Below, piece after piece: positions 45,848 to 52,964 of a stretch of DNA of 64,000 nt. Location of the stretch: contig JACKHS010000001.1 in NCBI GenBank assembly GCA_020638875.1, positions 411,354 through 475,353 on the forward strand, given 5' to 3'. The stretch comes from Planctomycetota bacterium. GTDB lineage: Bacteria > Planctomycetota > UBA1135 > GCA-002686595. The notes beneath the pieces are model-generated. The model was not told the origin of the DNA. It made no database searches and was given only the letters and a program-made list of their open reading frames with translations. A program made the position numbers and the translations under genes. Position 1 is the stretch's first letter, and every line of letters starts with the position of its first letter.

Positions 45848-45850
45848 CCT
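45845..45850 (+). promoter_or_regulatory. Putative -10 element (TAGCCT) for the ZIP transporter gene, leaderless type
   Basis: TAGCCT lies across the end of the hydrolase gene and is followed by exactly 7 nt, then the ATG at 45858. The TAG of this hexamer doubles as the hydrolase stop. Confidence 0.5.
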
Positions 45851-45857
45851 GCGCGCC

Positions 45858-46646
45858 ATGCTCGCCGTCGCCGCCGCCCCCGAGGTCTCCGTGGCCCTCT
45901 GGGCCTGCGCCGTGGCCGGGCTCTCGACGATCGTCGGCGCGCTGCCGGCGCTGTTCGTGAAGCGCTTGAGCCCCTTCGCCACGTCGCTGCTGCTCGCGCT
46001 CGGCGCGGGCGTGATGCTCGCGGCGACCGCCTTCTCGCTGATCGCGCCGGCGCTCGAGCTGCACGCGCAGCTCGGCCTGCCCGGCCCGCCGCTCGTGAGC
46101 GTGTGGGCCGGCGTGCTGTCCGGCGCGGCGCTCGTGCACGCCGGCGACCGCGCGATCCCTCACGAGCACTTCGTCAAGGGTCGCGAAGGTCACGAGGCGC
46201 GCGCGGTGAAGCGCGCGTGGCTCTTCGTCGCGGCGATCGCGCTGCACAACCTGCCCGAGGGTCTCGCGGTCGGTGCAGGCTTCGGCGGCGAGAGCGCGGA
46301 TCCGGGCCTCGTCATCACCGCGGGCATCGTGCTGCAGAACCTGCCCGAGGGCCTGGTCGCGGCGGTCTCGCTGCTCGCGGTGGGCTACGGCCGCGGCACG
46401 GCGGTCGGCGTCGCGGCGCTGACCGGCGTGATCGAGACGCTCGCCGGGTTGGCCGCGCTCGGCGCCGCGACGCTGGTGCAGGCGCTCGTACCCTTCGTGC
46501 TCGCGCTGGCCGGCGGCGCGATGCTCTACGTCGTCGTGCAGGAGGTCATCCCCGAGGCCTACCGCCGCGGCGTCGAACGCCCCGCGACGTGGGGCCTCGT
46601 GCTCGGCTTCCTCGCGATGCTGACGCTGGACCAGGCGTTGGGCTGA
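45858..46646 (+). CDS. ZIP-family metal cation transporter
   Basis: 262 residues with eight predicted helices, as in ZupT/ZIP proteins that import zinc or other divalent metals. Helix 4 carries AIALHNLPEGLAVGAGF (metal-binding His, Asn, Glu) and helix 5 AGIVLQNLPEGLVAAVSL, the paired signature of the family. The loop between helices 3 and 4 contains HEHFVKGREGHEA, a His/Glu-rich stretch. Helix 8 and the C-terminus (LYVVVQEVIPEAYR, LGFLAMLTLDQALG) are complete. Part of the C-terminal coding sequence is duplicated 866 bp downstream. Confidence 0.93.
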   Translation: MLAVAAAPEVSVALWACAVAGLSTIVGALPALFVKRLSPFATSLLLALGAGVMLAATAFSLIAPALELHAQLGLPGPPLVSVWAGVLSGAALVHAGDRAIPHEHFVKGREGHEARAVKRAWLFVAAIALHNLPEGLAVGAGFGGESADPGLVITAGIVLQNLPEGLVAAVSLLAVGYGRGTAVGVAALTGVIETLAGLAALGAATLVQALVPFVLALAGGAMLYVVVQEVIPEAYRRGVERPATWGLVLGFLAMLTLDQALG

Positions 46647-47321
46647 CGCGCGCGGTCAATCGAGCACGAGCCACCAGCCGTCGCCGAGCGCGCGCAGGCG
46701 CTTGGCGCGCGCGCGCTCGACCTCGCTCGGCGCGAGCACCCGGCGGTAGCGGTTGAAGGTGTCGCTCGCGAGCGTGTAGGCCGGCGCGCCCGCGTCGCGC
46801 TCGCGCTGCAGGCGCCGCCCCCCGGGCAGCTCGAGGACCTGCGGTGCGCCCGCGCCGGCGTCGGCGAGCTTCGGGCGCAGCTCCGCGAAGCGCCGGCGGT
46901 TCAGCGCGTCGGCGATGGGCGTCGCGTCCAGCGCGTGCAGCGCCCACGGGAGCGCGACGAGCGCGAAGCACCCGAGCGACGCGAGCCGCTCGCGCTGCCG
47001 GCCCGCCCGCGCGTGTCGCATCGCGTGCGCGAGCGAGCCGAAGCCGACCAGCAGGCACACCCCGAGCCCGCCCCAGCGCAGGCTCCCCGCGAGAGAGAAG
47101 GCGAAGGTCTCGCCGCTCCAGAGCTGGCGGCTCGCGACCGGCTCCCACGCGAAGTAGACGCCGAGCGCCAGCGCGACCGGCACGAAGCGCGAGCGGAAGA
47201 GCCAGCGCAGCCCGGCGCGCAGCGGTCCGCGCGGCGGCGCGTCCTCGGAGCGAGCGACCACGGGGTCGTGATAGCACCCGCCGCGCCGCGAATCCAACTC
47301 CGCCCCACGGCGCGCCGGCTC
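46456..47321. repeat. 866-bp tandem duplication, unit 1
   Basis: This unit contains the 3' end of the ZIP gene, the 201-codon membrane protein gene on the minus strand and its upstream region. It abuts unit 2 (47322-48187) with the same gene order. Shared landmarks at 866-867 bp offset are CGCTCGGCGCCGCGAC (46456 and 47323) and CGCGAATCCAACTCCG (near 47287 and 48153). The hypothetical-protein copies have diverged a good deal; the ZIP tail is better conserved. Confidence 0.85.
46656..47261 (-). CDS. Hypothetical membrane protein, copy 1 of a tandem pair
   Basis: 201 residues, same length as the copy at 47521-48126. Three hydrophobic segments are visible: FVPVALALGVYFAWEPV, LRWGGLGVCLLVGFGSLAHA and LGCFALVALPWALHAL. 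A soluble C-terminal part of about 90 residues (NRRRFAELRPKLADAG, DTFNRYRRVLAPSEVERARAK) ends in LGDGWWLVLD. Family not recognised. The GTG at 47261 is placed by alignment with the second copy, which begins MVVRSDEAPS. It is convergent with the ZIP gene, ending 9 bp from it. Confidence 0.7.
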   Translation of the reverse strand: MVARSEDAPPRGPLRAGLRWLFRSRFVPVALALGVYFAWEPVASRQLWSGETFAFSLAGSLRWGGLGVCLLVGFGSLAHAMRHARAGRQRERLASLGCFALVALPWALHALDATPIADALNRRRFAELRPKLADAGAGAPQVLELPGGRRLQRERDAGAPAYTLASDTFNRYRRVLAPSEVERARAKRLRALGDGWWLVLD

Positions 47322-47322
47322 G

Positions 47323-47515
47323 CGCTCGGCGCCGCGACCCTCGTACAAGCGCTCGTGTCCTTCGTGCTCGCGCTGGCCGGCGGCGCAACACACTACGTCG
47401 TCGTGCAGGAGGTCATCCCCGAGGCCTACCGCCGCGGCGTCGAGCGTCCGCCGACGCGGGGCCTCGTGCTGGGCTTCCTCGCGATGCTGACGCTGGACCA
47501 GGCGCAGGGCCGGCG
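47323..47515 (+). pseudogene. Remnant of the ZIP transporter C-terminus
   Basis: About 64 codons match the last quarter of the ZIP protein: LGAATLVQALVSFVLALAGG, then HYVVVQEVIPEAYRRGVERP, then LVLGFLAMLTLDQAQG. It lacks a start, the metal-binding helices 4 and 5 and everything before helix 7. GATHY replaces GAMLY and the stop is lost, so it is a by-product of the tandem duplication, not a gene. Confidence 0.8.
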
Positions 47516-47520
47516 CGGGG

Positions 47521-48126
47521 TCAGTCGTAGTAGAGCCACCAGTCGTCGCCGAGCTCGAGGCAGCGATTCACGCGCGCGCGAAACTCGTCGCTCGGCTCGT
47601 GGACGAGGCCGGAGACGTTGAAGCTGTCGCGCGCGATGCGATAGGTCGCCTGACCCCAGTGCTTGTGCTGATCCAGGACTGTGCCCCAGGGGAGCTCGAA
47701 GTGCTCGGGCCTCCGCGCAGCGGCCTCGGCGAAGTCCGAGCGCACCTGGTCGAAGCGTCGCCGATTCAGGAAGTCCTCGATCGGCCTCGCGCCCAGCGCG
47801 TTCCATGCACAAGGGAGCGCGACCAGCGCGAGGCGACCGAGCGAGGCGAGACCCTCGCGCCGCCGGCCGGCACGTGCGTGCAGCGCCGCGCGCACGACCG
47901 AGCCGAGGCCGACGATCAGGCACAGCCCGAGCCCGGTCGTTCGCAGGGTCGCCGCGAGCGAGAGCGCGTAGTCCTCGCCGTTCCAGAGCTGCCGGCTCGC
48001 GACCGGCTCCCACGCGAAGTAGACGCCGAGCGCCAGCGCGACCGGCACGGAGGGCGAACAGCAGAGCCAGCGCAAGCTCCCACGCAGCGGGCCGCGCGAC
48101 GGCGCTTCGTCGGAGCGAACGACCAT
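47521..48126 (-). CDS. Hypothetical membrane protein, copy 2 of a tandem pair
   Basis: 201 residues, paralogue of 46656-47261. Shared segments include VPVALALGVYFAWEPVASRQ, RHARAGRR-like HARAGRRREGLASLG, and LNRRRFDQVRSDF, ending LGDDWWLYYD. The soluble C-terminal part has diverged more than the membrane helices, and the codon use is slightly less GC-extreme. The frame is intact, so both copies may be functional. The ATG at 48126 anchors the start of both proteins. Family not recognised. Confidence 0.7.
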   Translation of the reverse strand: MVVRSDEAPSRGPLRGSLRWLCCSPSVPVALALGVYFAWEPVASRQLWNGEDYALSLAATLRTTGLGLCLIVGLGSVVRAALHARAGRRREGLASLGRLALVALPCAWNALGARPIEDFLNRRRFDQVRSDFAEAAARRPEHFELPWGTVLDQHKHWGQATYRIARDSFNVSGLVHEPSDEFRARVNRCLELGDDWWLYYD

Positions 48127-48226
48127 GGGCTCGTGATACCAGCAGCTCCGACGCGAATCCAACTCCGACCCGCCGCGCGCCTCGCGCCTCGCTATCCTGC
48201 TCGCCCCGCGCACCCCGCGCGCCCCC

Positions 48227-49378
48227 ATGAGAGTCGGAGTCGACTACCGCAGCGCCCTGGTCAACCGCGAGGGCATCGGCCGCTACACGCGCGAGCTGGT
48301 GCGCGCGCTGGTGGAGCTGGGCTTCGACGCGAGCCTCGGCCTGTTCGGCTACACGCTCGCCGGGCGGCGCTTCGACGACCGCGAGCTGGGCCTGGCCGGC
48401 AGCCGCGCCGAGCTCCTGCGCCTGCGCCTGCCCTCGCGCGCGGTGCCGTGGCTGCTCGGCAAGCTCGGCAAGGGCGTCGACGACCTCGTCGGCGGCTGCC
48501 ACGTCTACCACCACACGCAGCCCAACCTGCTGGCCGTGCGCGAGGCGGTCGAGGTCGTCACGATCTTCGACTGCATCTACATGCTCGACGCGGGCTACCT
48601 GGAGCCCGCGGCCGCCGCGCGCATGACGGCCGTCGCGCAGCAGCAGGTCGCGCGCGCGCGGCGCATCCTGGTGCCGAGCCGCTACGTCGGCGCCGAGGTC
48701 GTGATGGCGCTCGGCGCGCACCCCGCGCGCGTCTCGGTCACGCCGCTGGGCTGCGACCACGTCGTGCGGCACCTGCCGCCGGGCGGCTTCGGCAAGGCGG
48801 CCGAGCCCTACGTGCTGACCGTCAGCCGCGTCGACCCGCGCAAGAACCACGTGCGCATCCTGCAGGCGTTCGAGCGCCTCGTCGCGGAGGGCCTGCCCCA
48901 CCGCTGGGTGGTCGCGGGGCCGCGCGGCTGGGGCGCGGAGGGCTTCGAGCGCGCGCTGGCCGCCTCGCCGGCGCGGCACCGCGTCGAGCTGCGCGCCGAG
49001 GTCGGCGAGGCCGAGCTCGCGCGCCTCTACGCCCAGGCCGACCTGTTCCTCTTCCCCAGCCTGAACGAGGGCTTCGGCCTGCCGCCGGTCGAGGCGATGG
49101 CCTGCGAGACGCCGGTCGTGACGAGCTGCGTCACCTCGACCGGCGAGATCTGCGCCGACGCGGCCTGGCTGGTCGAGCCGACCGACGTCGACCAGATCTT
49201 CGAGGCCGCGCGCAGCGTGCTGACCGACCGCGACCTGGCCGAGGACCTCGTGCTGCGCGGCAAGCGCCGGGCGCGCGAGCTGACCTGGAAGGCCTGCGCC
49301 AAGGCCACGCTGCTGGCGTACCAGGCGGCGACCGAGGCCGACCCGGCGGAGGAGCCGAAGCTGCACTACCGGCTCTGA
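48227..49378 (+). CDS. Glycosyltransferase, GT4 family (GT-B fold)
   Basis: 383 residues. The N-terminal half opens MRVGVDYRSALVNREGIGRYTREL with the glycine loop for the acceptor side, and has HVYHHTQPN and TIFDCIYMLD. The donor half shows YVLTVSRVDPRKNHVRILQAF (nucleotide-sugar K), GWGAEGFERAL, ELARLYAQADLFLFPSLNEGFGLPPVEAMAC (the E-x7-E retaining motif) and PVVTSCVTSTGEIC. Members add sugars from nucleotide donors to cell-surface glycans. Start ATG 48227; TATCCT lies 28 nt upstream with no ribosome binding site. Confidence 0.92.
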   Translation: MRVGVDYRSALVNREGIGRYTRELVRALVELGFDASLGLFGYTLAGRRFDDRELGLAGSRAELLRLRLPSRAVPWLLGKLGKGVDDLVGGCHVYHHTQPNLLAVREAVEVVTIFDCIYMLDAGYLEPAAAARMTAVAQQQVARARRILVPSRYVGAEVVMALGAHPARVSVTPLGCDHVVRHLPPGGFGKAAEPYVLTVSRVDPRKNHVRILQAFERLVAEGLPHRWVVAGPRGWGAEGFERALAASPARHRVELRAEVGEAELARLYAQADLFLFPSLNEGFGLPPVEAMACETPVVTSCVTSTGEICADAAWLVEPTDVDQIFEAARSVLTDRDLAEDLVLRGKRRARELTWKACAKATLLAYQAATEADPAEEPKLHYRL

Positions 49379-49529
49379 GCGAGCCTCGCGTGCGCGGCGC
49401 GTGAGATTCGAGCGCGCGCCTCATGGACTCCGCGGGGCGACGGCCTAGCTTGGGGCGCTCCGAGCCCGGCGGAGCTGTCCGCCGCCGCGCCGCGTGCTCC
49501 CGATCCCGCCCCAGCCGCCGCTCCGCTCC

Positions 49530-51509
49530 ATGTCCGAACGCCCTGCGCAGGGACGCGTCCTCTCCCACCGCTTCGGCGCGCTCGCGCTGTTCGCGGGCCT
49601 GTTCCTGCTGGTCTCGACGCTGACGCGCGTCGTCCTGCTGGCCAAGTCCGCCGACCAGGTGAGCTGGGACGCGAGCCTGCCGGCCGCGTTCGCCTGGGGC
49701 GCGCTCTACGACCTGGGCGCGGCCGCGTGGGCCAGCCTGCCGCTGGCGCTCGCGCTCGCGCTGCTGCCGGCGCGCGCCTTCGAGCGCCGTTGGGGGCGCG
49801 CGCTGGTGCACGTGGCGCTCTACGTCGCGCTCGTGCTGATGATCTTCCAGGGCACGGCCGAGTGGTTCTTCTGGGACGAGTTCGGCGTGCGCTTCAACTT
49901 CATCGCGGTGGACTACCTGGTCTACACGACCGAGGTGCTCGCCAACATCCGCGAGTCCTACCCGCTGGAGCTCGTGCTCCCGGGCGTGGCGCTCGGCGCG
50001 CTGGTGCTGCACGTCGCGGCGTGGCGCACGGGGCTCTTCCGCGCGTGGCTGGGGCACGCGCCGCTCACGGCGAAGCCGCGCCTCGCGCTGGGCGCCGCGT
50101 ACGTCGCCGGCGTGGCGGCCTTCGGCCTGACGCTGTCGAGCGACCTGCTGCCGGGTTTCGCCAACCGCTACAACCGCGAGCTCGCCAAGGACGGCCTGTG
50201 GAGCCTGTTCGCGGCCTTCTGGGACAACGAGCTCGACTACGAGGAGTTCTACGCCGCCGAGCCGCTCGAGGAGTGCTACGCGGAGCTGCACGCGCAGCTC
50301 GCCGAGGACGGCTCCAAGCTCGTCGACCCGAGCGGGCACGACACGCTGCGCTACGTCGCCGACCCGGCCGAGGAGCTGCACCTCAACGTCGTCCAGATCA
50401 CCGTCGAGAGCCTGAGCGCGGACTTCCTCGCGGCCTACGGCAACGAGAACGGCATCACGCCGCACCTCGACGCGCTGATGGCCGACAGCCTCGTCTTCGA
50501 CAACCTGTTCGCGACCGGCACGCGCACGGTGCGCGGCATGGAGGCGCTGACGCTCGCCATCCCGCCGACGCCGGGGCGCTCGATCGTCAAGCGGCCGAAG
50601 AACGCCGAGATGTTCACGCTCGGCTCCGTGCTGCGCACGCGCGGCTACGACACGGCGTTCCTGTACGGGGGCTACGGCTACTTCGACAACATGAACGCCT
50701 TCTTCGCGGGCAACGGCTACCGCATCGTGGATCGCGCGAGCGTGGCCGACGAGGACGTGACGTTCGCGAACGCGTGGGGCGCCTGCGACGAGGACCTCTA
50801 CGCGTGGACGCTGCGCGAGGCCGACGCCAGTCACGAGCGTGGGACGCCGTTCCACTACTTCCTGATGACGACGTCGAACCACCGGCCGTACACCTACCCC
50901 GAGGGCCGCATCGACCTGCCGCCGAAGGCGTCGGGCCGCAACGGCGCGGTGAAGTACACCGACTACGCCATCGGCGAGTTCCTGCGCCAGGCCGCGACGC
51001 GCCCGTGGTTCGAGGACACCGTCTTCGTGATCGTGGCCGACCACTGCTCGACGAGCGCGGGGCGCACCGAGATCCCGCTGCAGAAGTACCACATCCCGAT
51101 GCTCATCTACGCACCGGGCGGCCAGATCGCGCCCGGTCACGTGGACACGCTGATGAGCCAGATGGACTACGCGCCGACGCTGCTCGGGCTCCTGCACTGG
51201 AGCTACGCGTCGCGCTTCTTCGGTCACGACGTGCTGCGTGTGCCCACGGAGGACGCGCACGCGCTCGTGGGCACGTACCAGCTCCTCGGCCACATCGAGC
51301 ACGACGTGCTGACGCTGCTCTCGCCGCGCCGCGAGCCGAGCTGGTACGGCGTCGACTGGGACCAGCTCGCGCTGCGGCCGCACGAGGAGTACCCGCTCGG
51401 CACCGACGAGACGATCGCGTTCTACGAGACGGCCAGCGACATGTACCGGCGGCGCGCGTACCGCGAGCTGACGCCCGGGGAGCTCGCCGCCGCCTACGCG
51501 CTCAGGTAG
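49530..51509 (+). CDS. LtaS-like sulfatase-fold membrane enzyme (phosphoglycerol/phosphoethanolamine transferase family)
   Basis: 659 residues. Five N-terminal membrane helices (for example FGALALFAGLFLLVSTLTRVV and LVHVALYVALVLMIFQG) are followed by an extracytoplasmic alkaline-phosphatase/sulfatase domain from about residue 280. Metal and nucleophile elements are NVVQITVESLSADFLAAYG, FATGTRTVRGMEALTL (likely nucleophile Thr), FLMTTSNHRPYTYPEG and FVIVADHCSTSAG. In Gram-positives LtaS builds lipoteichoic acid; in Gram-negatives relatives decorate periplasmic glucans or lipid A. Context of glycosyltransferases and a PAP2 phosphatase fits envelope decoration. The ATG at 49530 is chosen over 49494. 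It overlaps the convergent PAP2 gene by 8 bp. Confidence 0.85.
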   Translation: MSERPAQGRVLSHRFGALALFAGLFLLVSTLTRVVLLAKSADQVSWDASLPAAFAWGALYDLGAAAWASLPLALALALLPARAFERRWGRALVHVALYVALVLMIFQGTAEWFFWDEFGVRFNFIAVDYLVYTTEVLANIRESYPLELVLPGVALGALVLHVAAWRTGLFRAWLGHAPLTAKPRLALGAAYVAGVAAFGLTLSSDLLPGFANRYNRELAKDGLWSLFAAFWDNELDYEEFYAAEPLEECYAELHAQLAEDGSKLVDPSGHDTLRYVADPAEELHLNVVQITVESLSADFLAAYGNENGITPHLDALMADSLVFDNLFATGTRTVRGMEALTLAIPPTPGRSIVKRPKNAEMFTLGSVLRTRGYDTAFLYGGYGYFDNMNAFFAGNGYRIVDRASVADEDVTFANAWGACDEDLYAWTLREADASHERGTPFHYFLMTTSNHRPYTYPEGRIDLPPKASGRNGAVKYTDYAIGEFLRQAATRPWFEDTVFVIVADHCSTSAGRTEIPLQKYHIPMLIYAPGGQIAPGHVDTLMSQMDYAPTLLGLLHWSYASRFFGHDVLRVPTEDAHALVGTYQLLGHIEHDVLTLLSPRREPSWYGVDWDQLALRPHEEYPLGTDETIAFYETASDMYRRRAYRELTPGELAAAYALR

Positions 51510-52242
51510 GCCAGGGCAGCCGGCGCCGGAACGCGAGCGCCCAGATGGCCAGCACGACGCTCCACGCGACGAGCCCGGCCCACAGGTTGTGCGAGGCGTA
51601 GTGCGCGCCGCGCACGAGCTGCGTGCCGCCGTACACGGTGCCCATCGCCCAGCCGACGCCGTAGCCCCACCACGCCGCGCGCCGGCCCCACGGCCGCAGC
51701 GCGAAGAAGAGCGACATCAGCGCGTAGGCGCCCGCCGCGTGCGCGCCGGGGAAGCACTTGCCGGGCGTGACGCCGTCGGGGTACGGCTGCGGGAAGGGCC
51801 GGTGCTCGAGCGTCCCGCCGTAGCGCAGCGAGTTCCAGGGGCAGGGCACCGCGCTGTAGTGCTTCCACACCGCCACGAGCCCGACCGTCAGGCCGACCGA
51901 CAGGAAGACGAAGAGCGCCGGCTCGCGCAGCCGCCGCCAGCGCGGGCGCAGGTGCCCGACGACCGCGACGACGAGCGCGGACGCCGCCACGACGAAGATC
52001 AGGTCGCGCGCGCGGTGGTGCAGGATCCACTTGGCCCACAGGCCGTGCTGGTGCGGCCAGACGCCCTCCGCGCGGTCGAAGAACAGGTCCGAGACCCGCG
52101 CGTCCAGGTCGCCGCACGCGAGCGCGACGAGCAGCGCGCCGTGGACGACGTACGGCGCGAGCAGCGCCAGCGCCTCGCCGCGCGACAGGCGTCCGCCGCA
52201 GAGGCGGGACGCGGCGAGCGTCTCGGCGGCGTCGGTCGGCAT
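51502..52242 (-). CDS. PAP2-family membrane phosphatase
   Basis: 246 residues, six membrane helices. The three PAP2 motifs are present in degenerate form: a Lys-containing region VGLVAVWKHYSAVPCP, the central FPGAHAAGAYALMSL (FPGAH in place of PSGH), and the C-terminal RGAHYASHNLWAGLV with catalytic His and general acid. Members dephosphorylate lipid phosphates such as undecaprenyl pyrophosphate, phosphatidate or lipid A 1-phosphate. The substitution in motif 2 resembles lipid A phosphatase branches. The ATG at 52242 has TAGGGT 8 nt upstream. Confidence 0.85.
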   Translation of the reverse strand: MPTDAAETLAASRLCGGRLSRGEALALLAPYVVHGALLVALACGDLDARVSDLFFDRAEGVWPHQHGLWAKWILHHRARDLIFVVAASALVVAVVGHLRPRWRRLREPALFVFLSVGLTVGLVAVWKHYSAVPCPWNSLRYGGTLEHRPFPQPYPDGVTPGKCFPGAHAAGAYALMSLFFALRPWGRRAAWWGYGVGWAMGTVYGGTQLVRGAHYASHNLWAGLVAWSVVLAIWALAFRRRLPWPT

Positions 52243-52250
52243 CGGGGCAG

Positions 52251-52256
52251 ACCCTA
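52251..52256 (-). promoter_or_regulatory. Putative -10 element (TAGGGT) for the PAP2 gene
   Basis: On the minus strand TAGGGT ends 8 nt before the ATG at 52242, without a Shine-Dalgarno sequence. Confidence 0.45.
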
Positions 52257-52405
52257 GCCACGGCGTCGCGCGCGTTCACGGGCCTTTCGCGTGAAGCCGT
52301 CGAGGGCGGTCGTCTACGTGGCGCTGCCGAGTCGGGGCAGGGACGCTGTCCAGGTCCCCTGCCCCCCGGCCTCGATGGGCGCCCAACACGACGACCCCGA
52401 TCCTC

Positions 52406-52951
52406 GTGCTTCACCAGCTCTGCTACCGCTACCGGAACCACCTCGCGGGGCTGCCGCTGCTCTTCGCGCTCTTCTCGAGCTACGGCGAGTGGACGTCCGA
52501 GCCGGGTACGTGGACCGTGGCGCTGCTCCTCGCCGCCGCCGGCATCGGCATGCGCGTCTGGGGCATCCGGCACTGCCTGTACTCCTACCGCAAGGTGCCG
52601 CGCCTGGCGACGACCGGGCCCTACGCGTACGTGCGCAACCCGCTCTACCTCGGCAACACGCTGGTGATCGCCGGCGCGACCGCCGCCTCCGAGCTGATGT
52701 GGCTCGTGCCGTTCAGCGTGCTCTGGTGCCTGACCGTCTTCACGCTCACGATCCGCGACGAGGAGCGCCGCCTGCTCGACGACTACGGCGACGAGTACCG
52801 CGCCTACCGCGAGGCCGTCCCCGCCTGGCTGCCGCGCTGGACGCCGTACGGCGGCGAGGTGCCCGCGCGCGTGCCCACGCTGCCGATCGTGTTGCGGCAG
52901 AGCACGCAACTGCCCTACCTGGTGCCCTTCGTCGCGAAGGAGTTGCTGTAG
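52406..52951 (+). CDS. Isoprenylcysteine carboxylmethyltransferase/phospholipid methyltransferase-like membrane protein
   Basis: 181 residues with about four membrane helices. The conserved C-terminal SAM-binding block is present: LATTGPYAYVRNPLYLGNTL, then LTIRDEERRLLDDYGDEYRAYREAVPAWLP, the pattern of the ICMT/PEMT/NnrU-type family. It would methylate a membrane lipid or prenylated substrate; the natural substrate of bacterial members is rarely known. The GTG at 52406 is the first start in frame. The next gene is convergent, 13 bp away. Confidence 0.82.
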   Translation: MLHQLCYRYRNHLAGLPLLFALFSSYGEWTSEPGTWTVALLLAAAGIGMRVWGIRHCLYSYRKVPRLATTGPYAYVRNPLYLGNTLVIAGATAASELMWLVPFSVLWCLTVFTLTIRDEERRLLDDYGDEYRAYREAVPAWLPRWTPYGGEVPARVPTLPIVLRQSTQLPYLVPFVAKELL

Positions 52952-52964
52952 CGGCGGGCGCCCG

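Larger units (their letters stand above)
47322..48187. repeat. 866-bp tandem duplication, unit 2
   Basis: Second unit, directly after unit 1. It starts within what would be the ZIP frame and therefore carries only a 3' ZIP fragment, plus a second full copy of the membrane protein gene and its upstream CGCGAATCCAACTCCG region. Confidence 0.85.
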
